Position numbers and translations under genes: made by a program. This document shows positions 1-11,534 of a stretch of 64,000 bases of DNA, one piece after another; the first letter of the stretch is position 1, and each line of letters opens with the position of its first letter. This DNA is from Alentia gelatinosa (taxonomy: Eukaryota; Annelida; Polychaeta; Phyllodocida; Polynoidae). Below the pieces are notes generated by a model. The model saw only the letters and a list, made by a program, of their open reading frames with translations, was not told where the DNA came from and ran no database searches. Location: contig OX465584.1 in assembly GCA_950022655.1 (NCBI GenBank), positions 65,348,722 through 65,412,721 of the forward strand, read 5' to 3'.

Positions 1-204
1 GGGATATGTCTCTCCTGCCAGACCTTGTGTACTACTTGAAGATTGTGTTATTTCATAACCTTGAAGCCAATTTATCATTTTTTTTATTTCCTTGTCTACT
101 TATTTTTTAGTATAATATAGAACAAATCTACTTGGTTTGAGGCGCACCCAGACTGATACAGTGTGGGATTTAACCCGACCAACTCCGGTGGCCTGTTTAC
201 TAAT

Positions 205-1853
205 CCAGGGCCCTGTTTTTCAGTCACGACATAATCGGCCAACGATAGCCTAAGACATCTCTGCGATTGGAAGACTGTTTGGAAGACACAAAATGGCGGC
301 TGTACTAAAGAGAGTATCGTAGTGCGCCACGTGAGATCGCCGTTAAATGGGTGGGATTTTTAAAACCTGCTAAATTGCCAAAATAAGCTTATTCAAGGTT
401 CATGTTGTATAAACGTATCTCATCAATATAAAAATGAAATTATTTGGTGCATCTTTTGATAGTCTTTCTTTCCAACATAGGGTTTTGTAGAGCTCTGAGG
501 AATTTTTCCTTCCGAAAATCAACAAAAACTGTGATTTTCTAGTGATTTTCACTTAGTTCAAAATCTAGGAGACACAATTTTGAGCCAATTGTATTTATTA
601 ACATGTTTAAAGCATACGTCATGAGAAGTGTAGACAATATAATTTTGAAAATTGGTAAAAATATTAAAATGGTGAAAAATATCTAGGACCTTCAAATTTT
701 CCAACATAGAGCCCCATAGAGCATGTTGTTCAACACCCCGACTTTCAGTGGACAATACTAATGAAATATATTGAGAGAAATCAAGTTTCCTTTATTGTAC
801 AATGCTGACAAGAATCCTGGCTGTGATACCTGAAAGTTTCAACACAATCGGATTATCCATTCTGATATCAGAACATTATGATTCCATGATAATATTTTTC
901 CAAAAAATGGTGTGTTGGACCACACATCTCTAAAGGATGTATAAAAGAAACAATAATCATAATGGAATAACAAATATTCCTGCTTATATTAAGTATCCCT
1001 ACCACTCATGAATACCAAGGTTGATTTTTTTCTAAATGAAAAAATATACTTTTTATGGTTCAAATCTGAAAACATGTTGTCCGACACCCTAGGGTGTCGG
1101 ACAACATGCTGTATTATAAGTTATGATTTTGGGGTTGTTTATTATCAGTAATTGAGTGGTTTGCTTTGTTAAATATAGCTTATTATCACTTCATTTAAAA
1201 TATAAATGATTATAGCCTCAAATATTATTTTTCTCATTGTTTTGAGCAATACTATTACCATGTTGTCCGACACCCCTCGTGTTGTCCGACACCCCTGTGT
1301 TGCCCAACACCCCAAATATGGTTCAGAGCTGTTCATTTAAATGTAATATATGATAAAGGTATTCTGGGTAAAATATAATGTGTGTCACCATGTAATATTA
1401 GTCTTTCTTAAGTTATAAGCATTTATAACATTTCTTGAAATTTCAAATATTTAGGGGATTGGACAAACTTATATATATAAGAGGCCAGTGTACCCTCCCA
1501 TCTCCCAAGAAATTCAAACGCCAATATCTTCGGATTGGAGATGGGGATCTTCTTCATATTTGGTACCATTATAAGTTATATGTATCCCTTAATTTCATTG
1601 CTTAATTCTAACGGGAGGTGAAGTTGCGCATTCTGTACGACATGTCCATAGATGTCTTAGGTCTAAGACACTTTGGAAGACATTTTGAACCAGGTGACCC
1701 TAAAGATGTCTTGTCTATAGTATACCTGGCTGCAGCCTAAGTGTCCTTGAGGGACAATCCTTGGCCGATCTCAAAGATGTCTTATCTATAGTACACTGAC
1801 AGCTGTAGGATGTCTTCCATATAGGATGTCGTGACTAAAAAACAGGGCCCAGG
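205..1853. mobile_element. 1.65-kb non-autonomous TIR element
   Basis: The left end begins ccagggccctgttttt at 205 and the right end (1826-1853) is its reverse complement with about three mismatches over 28 bp; both continue into a TCACGACAT motif. The interior has no long open frame and is AT-rich, so the copy would need a transposase from elsewhere. A block at about 1510-1640 resembles 15585-15725, inside another TIR element with a similar GGGCCC-containing end, so the two belong to one family. No clear target-site duplication was found. Superfamily not assigned. Confidence 0.7.
1080..1315. repeat. TTGTCCGACACCC motif cluster with short palindrome
   Basis: The motif ttgtccgacaccc recurs at about 1078, 1262, 1280 and, diverged, 1298. 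At 1080-1112 it forms a perfect short palindrome around accctagggt. A related 'ttgttcaacacccc' lies at 725. The cluster lies inside the 1.65-kb TIR element. Function unknown. Confidence 0.5.
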
Positions 1854-2742
1854 ATGTATCGTAGGGCTGGACGGCAAGATCTGACTCAAGATGGACGAAG
1901 TTTGGTACGATCAACGTCAAATATTGTTTCATAAATGAGATCGTTTCATAAAATCCCTCTTGGAAATTGTCGCAGATGCCTCTTCAGGATAAATCCCTTG
2001 AACCTAAGCCTGAGGTCCGATAGACATGGGACAATTTCTACGATATATCCTGGATTATTCAAAGGGCCACATGTCCGAGGAAGTGTTGAATGAACTTACA
2101 ATCATTCAGCTCCTCCAGACCCTCTTTTCTGTCTTTAAATGATGGACATTCCCTTCTCTTCCACCATAACCAGCCATTTTGTTAAAAAACCCACTGAATA
2201 CAATTAAAATCACAACTTATAATATTGTATTATAAAAAAACAAGCTCAATATACGACAGCCCTATGGGTGTCCTTGGTGTAGGAGCATTTTAGACGACTT
2301 AGGAAAATTTGGAGGACAAAGGAGAGTTGCATGATACATTTATTCAACGACTTGTCAAAGGATGCATGAGATCGTATCCTTGAACTCTCCTAGATCTAAG
2401 ACCAAATGGCTTATACAACAACATTGGCCTAGGACGATCAGCGGACAATTTCTATGATTTATCCTGGATTATTACACGGCCCACGGTATCGTAGCTCAAC
2501 GTAGACATGGGAACGTTGCCAATCTAGTCAACAGTGGACTGTACTAGAGTCTAGGCGATAACATGGAACGACGGGTCTCTTACCAAACACTTCCTGTTTG
2601 CAGTGTTTTCCCGATGTCATACTTGGCCACACATCAGTGCGCTTGCATTTCCAGCAAATAACAAACGATACCCATCTCCACATTACCGCTCCCCTGTACA
2701 CCTCCCGCACCCGTTACGGTGTGCCTTTATCTACGTGTGATG
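1854..2742. other. Non-coding stretch with a 40-bp direct repeat
   Basis: No coding signal is seen. A segment of about 40 bp starting ggacaatttctacgat at 2031 recurs with few changes at 2443, both followed by 'atcctggattatt' and a GGCC. These may be ends of another degraded repeat. The rest shows nothing recognisable. Confidence 0.4.
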
Positions 2743-4711
2743 CCACACCCCGTACCACACCCCAGTGCACACCGCACCCCCCGTACCGCACACCACACAC
2801 CGCACCCCGCACACCCCGTACCACACCCCAGTGCACCCCGCACACCACACACCGCACCCCGCACACCCCGTACCACACCCCAGTGCACACCCCACCCCGC
2901 ACACCACACACCGCACCCCGCACACCCCATACCACACCCCAGTGCACCCCGCACCCCGCACACCACACACCGCACCCCGCACACCCCGTACCACACCCCA
3001 GTGCACACCCCACCCCGCACACCACACACCGCACCCCGCACACCCCGTACCACACCCCAGTGCACCCGCACACCGCACACCACACACCGCACCCCGCACA
3101 CCCCGTACCACACCCCAGTGCACACCGCACCCCGCACACCCCGTACAACACCCCAGTGCACCCCGCACACCACACACCGCACCCCGCACACCCCGTACCA
3201 CACCCCAGTGCACACCCCACCCCGCACACCACACACCGCACCCCGCACACCCCGTACCACACCCCAGTGCACCCCGCACCCCGCACACCACACACCGCAC
3301 CCCGCACCCCGCACCCCGCACACCCCGTACCACACCCCAGTGCACCCCGCACCCCGCACACCCCGTACAACACCCCAGTGCACCCCACACACCGCACACC
3401 ACACACCGCACCCCGCACACCCCGTACAACACCTCAGTGCACCCCGCACCCCGCACACCCCGTACCACACCCCAGTGCACCCCGCACCCCGCACACCCCG
3501 GAAAACCCCCCAGTGCACCCCACACACCGCACCCCGCACACCGCACCCCGCACACCCCGTACCACACCCCAGTGCACCCCGCACCCCGCACACCCCGTAC
3601 CACACCCCAGTGCACCCCGCACCCCGCACACCACACACCGCACACCACACACCGCACCCCGCACACCGCACACCACACACCCCGTACCACACCCCAGTGC
3701 ACCCCGCACCCCGCACACCCCGTACCACACCCCAGGGCACCCCGCACCCCGCACACCCCGTACCACACCCCAGTGCACCCCGTACACCGCACACCACACA
3801 CCGCACCCCGCACACCCCGTACAACACCCCAGTGCACCCCGCACACCGCTCACCACACCCCGCACCCCGCACACCCCGTACCACACCCCAGTGCACCCCG
3901 CACCCCGCACACCCCGTACCACACCCCAGTGCACCCCGCACCCCGCACACCCCGTACAACACCCCAGTGCACACCGCACCCCGCACACCACACACCGCAC
4001 CCCGCACACCCCGTACAACACCCCAGTGCACCCCGCACACCGCACACCACACCCTGCACCCCGCACACCCCGTACAACACCCCAGTGCACACCGCACACC
4101 ACACCCCGCACCCCGCACACCCCGTACCACACCCCAGTGCACCCCGCACCCCGCACACCGCACACCACACCCCGCACCCCGCACACCCCGTACAACACCC
4201 CAGTGCACACCGCACCCCGCACACCACACACCGCACCCCGCACACCCCGTACCACACCCCAGTGCACCCCGCACACCGCACACCCCGTACCACACCCCAG
4301 TGCACCCCGCACACCGCACACCCCGTACCACACCCCAGTGCACCCCGCACACCGCACACCCCGTACCACACCCCAGTGCACCCCGCACCCCGCACACCAC
4401 ACACCACACCCCGCACACCCCGTACAACACCCCAGTGCACCCCGCACCCCGCACACCCCGTACCACACCCCAGTGCAGCCCGCACACCGCACCCCGCACA
4501 CCGCACCCCGCACACCCCGTACAACACCCCAGTGCACCCCGCACCCCGCACACCCCGTACCACACCCCAGTGCACCCCGCACCCCGCACACCCCGTACCA
4601 CACCCCAGTGCACCCCGCACACCGCACACCCCGTACCACACCCCAGTGCACCCCGCACCCCGCACACCGCACCCCGCACACCCCACCCCGCACACCCCAC
4701 CCCTGTACACC
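2743..4711. repeat. C-rich minisatellite, about 2 kb
   Basis: Tandem array whose core is cgcacaccccgtaccacac followed by cccagtgcacc, with inserted variable numbers of the sub-motif ccgcaccccgcacacca. Units vary in length by gain or loss of the 'caccccgca' sub-repeat. Because no unit contains a stop in several frames, very long open frames occur on both strands. Their products are pure His/Pro/Thr/Arg or Cys/Gly/Val repeats and are not credible proteins. Confidence 0.95.
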
Positions 4712-4799
4712 TGGAGAGGCGGTCTCCTCTATCATCCCCGCACCTACCCTCACGCCCACGCGCTGTCTCCATTCTACCACACCCTTCAAACGCATCCAC

Positions 4800-4863
4800 A
4801 TCCAGGGTCTCTGTCTCTGTGTGTCTGTGTGTGTCTGTGTGTGTCTGTGTGTGTATGTGTGTG

Positions 4864-4894
<31 letters not shown>

Positions 4895-5515
4895 GTCTGT
4901 CTGTCTGCCTCTGTCTGCCTTAATCTCTGTGTATCTGTCTGTCTGTTTTTGTCTGTCTGTGTCTGTCTGTGTGTGTCTGTGTGTGTCTGTGTCTGTGTCT
5001 GTCTGTCCCTGTCTGTCTCTGACTGTCTGTTTGTCTCTGTCTGTCTCTGTCTGTCTCTGTCTGTCTCTGTCTGTCTCTGTCTGTCTGTCTCTGTCTGTCT
5101 GTCTGTGTCTGTCTGTTTGTCTGTGTCTGTCTGTGTCTGTCTATGTCTGTCTGTCTGTGTCTGTCTGTGTCTGTCTGTCTGTCTCTGTCTGTATGTCTCT
5201 GTCTGTCTGTCTGTCTGCCTCTGTCTGTCTTAATCTCTGTGTGTCTGTCTGTGTCTGTCTGTCTCTGTCTGTTTCTGTCTGTCTGTGTCTGTGTCTGTCT
5301 CTGTCTCTGTCTGTCTGTCTGTCTCTGTCTGTCTCTGTATGTCTGTGTCTGTCTGTGTCTGTCTGTGTCTGTCTGTGTCTGATTGTGTCTGTCTGTCTGT
5401 GTCTGTCTGTCTGTGTCTGTCTGTGTCTGTCTGTCTGTCTGTGTCTCTCTGTCTCTGTCTCTCTCTCTATGTCTCTGTCTGCCTCTATTCTATCCCATCC
5501 TGGTATCATTTCAAA
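4800..5515. repeat. (TGTC)n microsatellite with TG interruptions
   Basis: Almost pure TGTC/TCTG repeat with GTGT interruptions over about 700 bp, following the C-rich minisatellite after a 90-bp gap. Open frames here encode only Cys/Val/Ser/Leu runs and are artefacts. Confidence 0.95.
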
Positions 5516-5559
5516 CTGTAAAGTGTCCACATCCAGGGCCTCTGTCTGCTTCTGTCTGT

Positions 5560-6615
5560 CTTAATCTCTGTCTATCTGTCTGTCTCTCTATGTCTCTCTA
5601 TGTCTCTGTCTGTCTGTATTCTACCTGGTATTGTGTCACCACAATACATAATCCACATTCAGGGCCTCCCTCCATATCTGTCTCTATCTCTCTCTGTCTA
5701 TCTCTGTCTGTCTGTCTCTATCTCTATCTGTCTGCCCCTCCCTGCATCAGTCTCTCTCTGTCTATCTATGTCTGTCTGTCTCTATCTCTATCTGTCTCTG
5801 TCTATCTCTATTTGTCTATTTCTGTCTCTGTTTCTGTCTGTCTATGTCCCTATCTCTATCTACTTCTGTATTTCTGTGTCTCTACCTCTGTTTCTCTGTC
5901 TGCCCCTCACTGCATCAGTCTCTCTGTGTCTATCTCTGTCTGTCTGTCTCTATCTCTATCTGTCTCTGTCTATCTCTCTTTGTCTATTTCTGTCTCTGTT
6001 TCTGTCTGTCTATGTCTCTATCTCTATCTACTTCTGTATTTCTGTGTCTCTACCTCTGTTTCTCTGTCTGCCCCTCCCTGCATCAGTCTCTCTCTGTCTA
6101 TCTCTGTCTGTCTGTCTCTATCTGTCTCTGTCTATCTCTCTTTGTCTATTTCTGTCTCTGTTTCTGTCTGTCTATGTCTCTATCTCTATCTACCTCTGTA
6201 TTTCTGTGTCTCTACCTCTGTTTCTCTGTCTGCCCCTCCCTGCATCAGTCTGTCTCTGTCTATTTCTATCTGTCTGTCTGTCTCTATCTGTCTCTGTCTA
6301 TCTCTCTTTGTCTATTTCTGTCTCTGTTTCTGTCTGTCTATGTCTCTATCTCTATCTACTTCTGTATTTCTGTTTCTCTACCTCTGTTTCTCTGTCTGCC
6401 CCTCCCTGCATCAGTCTGTCTCTCTCTGTCTGAATCTTTATGTCTGTCTCTGTCTCCCTTGGTTTCTGTCTGTCTGTCTCTCTTTGTGTATCTCTTTGTC
6501 TGTGTGTGTCTCATACTCTGCCTCCCTGTGTCTTTCTACCACTCTCTCTGTCTTTCCTTGTCTCCCTCTCTATCTCACTTTGTATATTCGTGTCCCTCTG
6601 TCTCCCTCTGTCCAT
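5560..6615. repeat. TCTG/TCTA compound array with a longer period
   Basis: Degenerate tetranucleotide array that also has a higher-order unit of roughly 160-180 bp, marked by the recurring segment ctgcccctccctgcatcag at about 5731, 5900, 6068, 6229 and 6398. Open frames on the + strand are by-products. Confidence 0.9.
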
Positions 6616-7933
6616 GTACACCGGGGAATTGGACGCCTTGAGCCTTTTACCGTTTGAGCCCGCTGTCAGCGCGAAAAAGTGGACGCCTTGAGCCCACCCT
6701 GTGGATGCCTTGAGCCTACCCCATTTTAGTTCCGATTGGCGGGTTAGGGTTAGAAAAGGGTTGGATAAGGGTTAGGGTTGTATATATATGACAATTAACC
6801 AGTATAAGTGCACTTTTCAAAGTTTTTACATCTAGAATCTCAAGGAAACCAAAACGGGGTAGGCTCAAGGCGTCCACAGGGTAGGCTCAAGTCGTCCACA
6901 GAAAGGCTCAAGGCGTCCAGGGCTCAAATCGTCTGTCTCTATCTCTATCTGTCTCTGTCTATCTCTCTTTGTCTATTTCTGTCTCTGTTTCTGTCTGTCT
7001 ATGTCTCTATCTCTATCTACTTCTGTATTTCTGTGTCTCTACCTCTGTTTCTCTGTCTGCCCCTCCCTGCATCAGTCTCTCTCTGTCTATCTCTGTCTGT
7101 CTGTCTCTATCTGTCTCTGTCTATCTCTCTTTGTCTATTTCTGTCTCTGTTTCTCTCTGTCTATGTCTCTATCTCTATCTACTTCTGTATTTTTGTGTCT
7201 CTACCTCTGTTTCTCTGTCTGCCCCTCCCTGCATCAGTCTGTCTCTGTCTATCTCTATCTGTCTGTCTCTATCTCTATCTGTCTCTGTCTATCTCTCTTT
7301 GTCTATTTCTGTCTCTGTTTCTGTCTGTCTATGTCTCTATCTCTATCTACTTCTGTATTTCTGTGTCTCTATCTCTGACTACCTCTGTTCTCTGTCTGCC
7401 CCTCCCTGCATCAGTCTGTCTCTCTCTGTCTGAATCTCTATGTCTGTCTCTGTCTCCCTTGGTTTCTGTCTGTCTGTCTCTCTTTGTGTATCTCTTTGTC
7501 TGTGTGTGTCTCATACTCTGCCTCCCTGTGTCTTTCTACCACTCTCTCTGTCTTTCCTTGTCTCCCTCTCTATCTCACTTTGTATATTCGTGTCCCTCTG
7601 TCTCCCTCTGTCCATGTACACCGGAGAATTGGACGCCTGGAGCCTTTTACCGTTTGAGCCCGCTGTCAGCGCGAAAATGTGGACGCCTTGAGCCCACCCT
7701 GTGGACGCCTTGAGCCTACCCCATTTTAGTTCCGATTGGCGGGTTAGGGTTAGAAAAGGGTTGGATAAGGGTTAGGGTTGTATATATATGACAATTAACC
7801 AGTATAAGTGCACTTTTCAAAGTTTTTACATCTAGAATCTCAAGGAAACCAAAACGGGGTAGGCTCAAGGCGTCCACAGGGTAGGCTCAAGTCGTCCACA
7901 GAAAGGCTCAAGGCGTCCAGGGCTCAAATCGTC
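5945..7933. repeat. Large tandem duplication, two copies of about 1 kb
   Basis: Copy 1 ends at 6933 and copy 2 spans 6934-7933. Landmarks are offset by exactly 1000 bp: 'tccatgtaca' at 6611 and 7611, 'ggctcaaatcgtc' at 6921 and 7921. Copy 1 is about 11 bp shorter near its start. Each copy holds the TCTG array plus the foldback module. Near-identity indicates a recent segmental tandem duplication. Confidence 0.9.
6618..6933. repeat. Foldback module with GGACGCCTTGAGCC repeats (copy 1)
   Basis: The left arm has repeated ggacgccttgagcc motifs ending in ctaccccattttag; the right arm is the inverse, with aaacggggtaggctcaaggc and further ggctcaaggcgtcc motifs. Between the arms is a stretch with ggttagggttag and gggttagggttg, telomere-like TTAGGG words separated by degenerate spacers. 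Terminal repeats made of short direct repeats are typical of foldback elements. Confidence 0.75.
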
Positions 7934-7985
7934 CCGGGCTCAAGGCCTCCATAAACCGTACACCCACTGCCTACTCTACCCCTGG
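7618..7985. repeat. Foldback module (copy 2)
   Basis: Second copy of the GGACGCCTTGAGCC foldback module, carried by the 1-kb tandem duplication. It differs from copy 1 at a few bases (for example ccggagaatt instead of ccggggaatt) and its right arm continues further, with 'cgggctcaaggcctcc' to about 7950. This suggests copy 2 keeps the original right boundary. Confidence 0.75.
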
Positions 7986-8149
7986 TTTGTAGGTATCACT
8001 TTATCATTTCCATATTGAGAAGTTACGGGTTCATATCTGTATTGAATTGCGAGGTGTTCATATCACTAAGCGCTTCGTAAACGTGAAATACGATGTTTAG
8101 TATTCAGTCAACGGGTTCTTGATAAAGACCTGTTTGTATTATCGAGCTG

Positions 8150-8912
8150 GTCTGTAGGGAGGAATCCACTTTATTATCTATCGTATACAGAGACCCCATT
8201 GATAATGTATGGGGACTCAGCAAACCACGGCCCATTATCTATTATCCATCGTATACAAAGAGCCCATTGGAAATGTATTGGGACTCAGTAAACCACGGCC
8301 CATTATCTAATATACATGGTATACAGAGACCCCATTGATAATGTATGGGGACTCAGCAAACCACGGCCCATTATCTATCATCCATCGTATACAAAGAGCC
8401 CATTGGAAATGTATGGGGACTCAGTAAACCATGGCCAATTATTTATTATCTGTCGTCTACAAAGACCCCATTGATAATGTATGGAGACTCAGTAAACCAC
8501 GGCCCATTATTTATTATCCATCGTATACAAAGACCCCATTGGAAATGTATGGGAACTCAGTAAACCACGACCCATTGTATAACACCTGTCAGATACCATG
8601 ACTGTGGTGGTATTCGGATTCAAACCTGTGGTATACGGCCTCGAAGCCATGGTATACGGAAAAATAGTCCCTTAGTGCTATAGAGCAAAAAAAAAGTCCC
8701 TATTCTTATACTCTTCAATACTGGGTTTAATTCATTTGAAAAGATGAATAATAATTGCAACAGAGGATGATTATGTGGGCAGGCAGCTTTGTAAACCACT
8801 CGAGGTTCGAGTCATAATACATCCGCTAGCACTCATGCATTACGACGCTTTAACCCCTTGTCGTTTACGGCCGCCTGTCCTCAAAACCATCGATCATTGT
8901 CTATGCATATAT
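8150..8912 (-). mobile_element. Foldback/MITE-like element, family H1 (minus orientation)
   Basis: The hairpin at about 8767-8901 and the segment 8575-8700 (CTGTCAGATACCA, TGTGGTATACGG words) are the reverse complement of 11561-11970 and 54915-55307. All three share a palindrome with arms reading GTAAACCAC...GTGGTTTAC, then a tail ending in GTATACGATGGATAAT. In this copy the tail is expanded into a tandem array (8165-8575). There is no coding capacity. Confidence 0.75.
8165..8575. repeat. Tandem array of about 67 bp derived from an element end
   Basis: About six imperfect copies of a unit containing atcgtatacaaag, ccattg.aaatgtatgggg and actcagtaaaccacggccc. The unit equals the terminal segment of the H1 family, single-copy at 11900-11965 and 55240-55300 in reverse complement. 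The array therefore arose by amplifying a transposon end. Confidence 0.8.
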
Positions 8913-8993
8913 ATTCATCTATATAATATCTCAATATAATGGATGTGATCGAGGGCAGCATTATGCAAACTTTTTATATCACACACAAACCTC

Positions 8994-9699
8994 TTAAGCC
9001 CAATGCCCATCTACCGATTTCGGAACATTCATGTACCTTTGTCGGCGACAAACGGACGGTAATTTGTCTCACCCAAGGCATCCTAAGAGGGGACTCCCAC
9101 CTACCACGATAGGCCACGACATGCTTCCCGATCGCTACGATTTGAAATGGCGAAATCGTGACCTATCGGGAGGTCCCCGAATCGTAGACCTCTGTCGTGA
9201 TCCCATCGGTGAATCATACGCGCTGACCACGATATCTTCCCGATAGGCTACGATACCCAACGACAGGCTACGAAATTTCCAACATGTTGGAAATTATTGG
9301 GACCTCTACGATTGGCGTTTTTATCGCAGCCTATCGTGACCTGTCGTGGACGGAATCGCAGAAACCTGTCCCACCTACCACGATTTTGGCTGACCTCACG
9401 CTAGAATCGGAATGGTGTCGGGAAGGCCATCGTAAGGCCAATCGGGACCAGAATCGTGGTAGGTGGGGGCAGGCTTTAACTGAGTTGGCTGTAGTCGGTA
9501 GATGTAGGACAGCTAGGCAAGGGTGAGTCACCGATTAGTAGACCGATTTGCTTAGGACTAATATCCAGCACCCCATCTCCTCAATGTCCACCGGTCGAGC
9601 GAAGGGTTACGTAATTTGCCTACGACCAGTTGACAGACTCCTATACGATTTGGTAACTAATCGCTCGACCCTGAATCGGTAGATGGGCATCAGGCTTTA
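8994..9699. mobile_element. TIR element with 26-bp ends, interrupted
   Basis: Left end ttaagcccaatgcccatcta (8994) and right end tagatgggcatcaggcttta (9680-9699) are inverted repeats around CCGATT/AATCGG. Related copies lie at 19668-20058 (opposite strand), 23264-23665 and 23681 onward. This copy is interrupted by another element at 9087-9476. No transposase is encoded. Confidence 0.8.
9087..9476. mobile_element. Nested 390-bp MITE with TAA target duplication
   Basis: Ends ctcccacctaccacgat (9094-9110) and atcgtggtaggtggggg (9453-9469) are inverted repeats. TAA flanks both sides (9084-9086 and 9477-9479). Uninterrupted relatives read 'atcctaac.gagt' at the same place, which supports precise insertion with a 3-bp TAA duplication. 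A 3-bp TWA duplication is typical of PIF/Harbinger elements, so that superfamily is inferred. The interior contains many CGATAGG/CCTATCG inverted words. Confidence 0.7.
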
Positions 9700-10610
9700 G
9701 ATGACAAGTGTGCAATTACTCAACGTTCTCCGGTTCCTTGGAGTCTCATTCTCAGTGATCTCTGACCCTCATAGATGTCAGTTGTCAACAAGGTACATAT
9801 CAGCGACTGACAAATAATGCAGTCTCAGCTAGGATTTAGTAGCAGGGAGTGTTTTTAACGGTGTCACTGTGCCCCATCCTAGTTTTCTATAGCCGTGAAT
9901 CATTTCGAGTTTCCCAGCGCATCCGATATATCGTCATAAAAGGAAGTTCACTCAGCATCGGAATGTTACATAGAGCTTGTTTACTCAGAAGTTATCCAGT
10001 CTTGTTTCGTCTTGGGATATTTGGTGGGAAATATTTGAGGTGATCTTGTAGTCTTACATTTTGCTCTCTCTGGTTTCGGTGTCTATTCTTCAGATCAATA
10101 AAGGAATTTCTAATAGAGATACCGAGAGTATAATGTATAGATAACTACAATATACGGTTTAGATAGCTGCAATACAATGTATTTGTAATTACAATATAAT
10201 TGATGTATTCATAATTACCACATAAGGTTTAGATAATTACCACACAAGGTGTAGATAATGTATCTATAATTACAACACAAGCCATGTACATGTAAGGGTC
10301 TAGCAGTGGTTCTTTCGCTCTCCGAAAGAGGGCGCGGGATGTCGGTCCCTGTTGTGTAGTGATTCCGGTGAACCTGCACACGGGGCCACCTGGATTAGGT
10401 AACTCGGCATATATATAGGCCGGGCTCACAGTGGGTTGACAGGCATTCTTGTATGTTCTCTCTGAGAAGAGTGAATCCTTGGATCCTCGTTTGCTGGGTT
10501 CTCTGAACCCTCTCAGTGGTCAGGTGAGTCCAGTACTCTGGTATCTGGATTAGCCTCCCCGGCTTTACTTGGCACACCTGTGTCAAGGTACTGTACTTTG
10601 TGTGTTGAAT
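9700..10610. other. No gene seen; degenerate 'tagataattacaa' repeats
   Basis: No coding signal. From about 10125 to 10290 the sequence is a degenerate repeat of words such as tagataattacaacacaagg. Similar words recur at 11405-11520, so this repeat family flanks the CpG-rich candidate exon on both sides. Confidence 0.5.
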
Positions 10611-10639
10611 GGGGCCAATCGTCGAGCTCTTTCCCCACC

Positions 10640-10932
10640 ACGTAGCGACCATGGAATAGAGAGAAGCGGGAAACGGGCCGCGGACAACGCCGCGGCCTCA
10701 TTAACATACCCGTTGCGGCGTTCTGATTAGTCGGCGCGTCACGAGATTGTCATGTGACCCGTGTTGTCGTTTGTACGGCCGGCTGCGTTCGATGTTTGCA
10801 CATCGCCCGTTCGTGTCGGCTTCACTTGGGGGTTACTACGTGTATTTCCACGCACTTCCTGTGGAGTTTTTCGATCAGAACAACTCTAAACATGGGGTTT
10901 GTGCAAACCCCACTGCCAAGTTCGTTCAGAAC
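10640..10932 (+). promoter_or_regulatory. CpG-rich candidate promoter
   Basis: A locally CpG-rich stretch (cgccgcggcctcattaac, ttgcggcg, gtcggcgcgtcacgag) is followed by an E-box-like gtcatgtgac at 10749-10758 and then by a potential first coding exon ending in a canonical splice donor. No TATA box is evident. The role as a promoter is inferred from composition and context only. Confidence 0.3.
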
Positions 10933-10948
10933 ATGGAGGAAACCCAAG
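10933..10948 (+). CDS. Candidate first coding exon (5 codons + 1 nt) with donor
   Basis: An ATG in favourable context (aacATGG) at 10933 opens five codons (M-E-E-T-Q) and is followed at 10949 by GTGAGT preceded by AAG, a consensus splice donor. It sits just downstream of a CpG-rich stretch. No further exon was recognised in the window, and an AATAAA at about 11219-11226 could instead mark the 3' end of something short. The longer open frame 10747-11103 through the donor has no recognisable domain. Speculative. Confidence 0.2.
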
Positions 10949-11099
10949 GTGAGTGTGGTTCTTCTTACCTTGCTGGAAGTCGCCAGCCCGGTGTTGTGTT
11001 TGACTTGACAGTCCCACTATCACGTCCTGTCACTGTGTACATTATCTTGTTGAAGCTTCGTCAACCCGATATGTTAACACCGCGTGTTCACACGGTGTG

Positions 11100-11520
11100 G
11101 TAGGGGCGTTGCTATGTCTTGTTGAATCAGTCAACCTGAGTAGCTCGTCTGACATTTTCGCATCAGAAGGTACTGTACTTTGGTTGTGATCTAAACTGGA
11201 TCACTTCAGGAAGTGGCAATAATAAACATCCATTGTTTTTTCAACTTGAGGAGCCTAGTTTTGTGTAAATAGGTTTTTCCTTATACTTACCAAAAATATT
11301 GAATCAACCTTTGTAAGTGTACATAGAGTGGCATATTGCTGGGAAGACATACAATCTTTCAGAGGGGTAGGCTATCCTCAGTAAGGCCAAAGCCAGTGAC
11401 CGCTACACTACAATATAAGGTATAGATAGCGTCTTTATAATTACAACACAAGCCATATAACATTCCAATACAAGGCATAGTCTCAATACGAGGTACAGAC
11501 AACTACAATATACAGTATAG
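11100..11520. other. No gene seen; degenerate repeat at the end
   Basis: Apart from an 'aataataaa' word near 11219 and the degenerate 'attacaacacaagcc' repeat at 11405-11520, nothing recognisable is present. Confidence 0.4.
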
Positions 11521-11534
11521 GGAAACTAGTTCCT

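Noticed and set aside
2598..5564. 988-codon open frame and its overlapping companions
   Set aside because: It runs through the C-rich minisatellite and the TGTC microsatellite. The product is simple repeats, and frames are open on both strands because the repeats lack stops.
5383..7713. Ser/Leu/Cys/Val-rich open frames that look like membrane proteins
   Set aside because: They are translations of TCTG/TCTA tetranucleotide repeats; hydrophobicity follows from the repeat, with no domain.
8810..8826. tRNA/SINE B-box-like word ggttcgagtc
   Set aside because: It lies in the arm of a palindromic H1 element; no A box or cloverleaf is present nearby.
10747..11103. 118-codon open frame as a host protein
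   Set aside because: No domain, and it runs through a strong splice donor at 10949; a short first exon is the more plausible reading.
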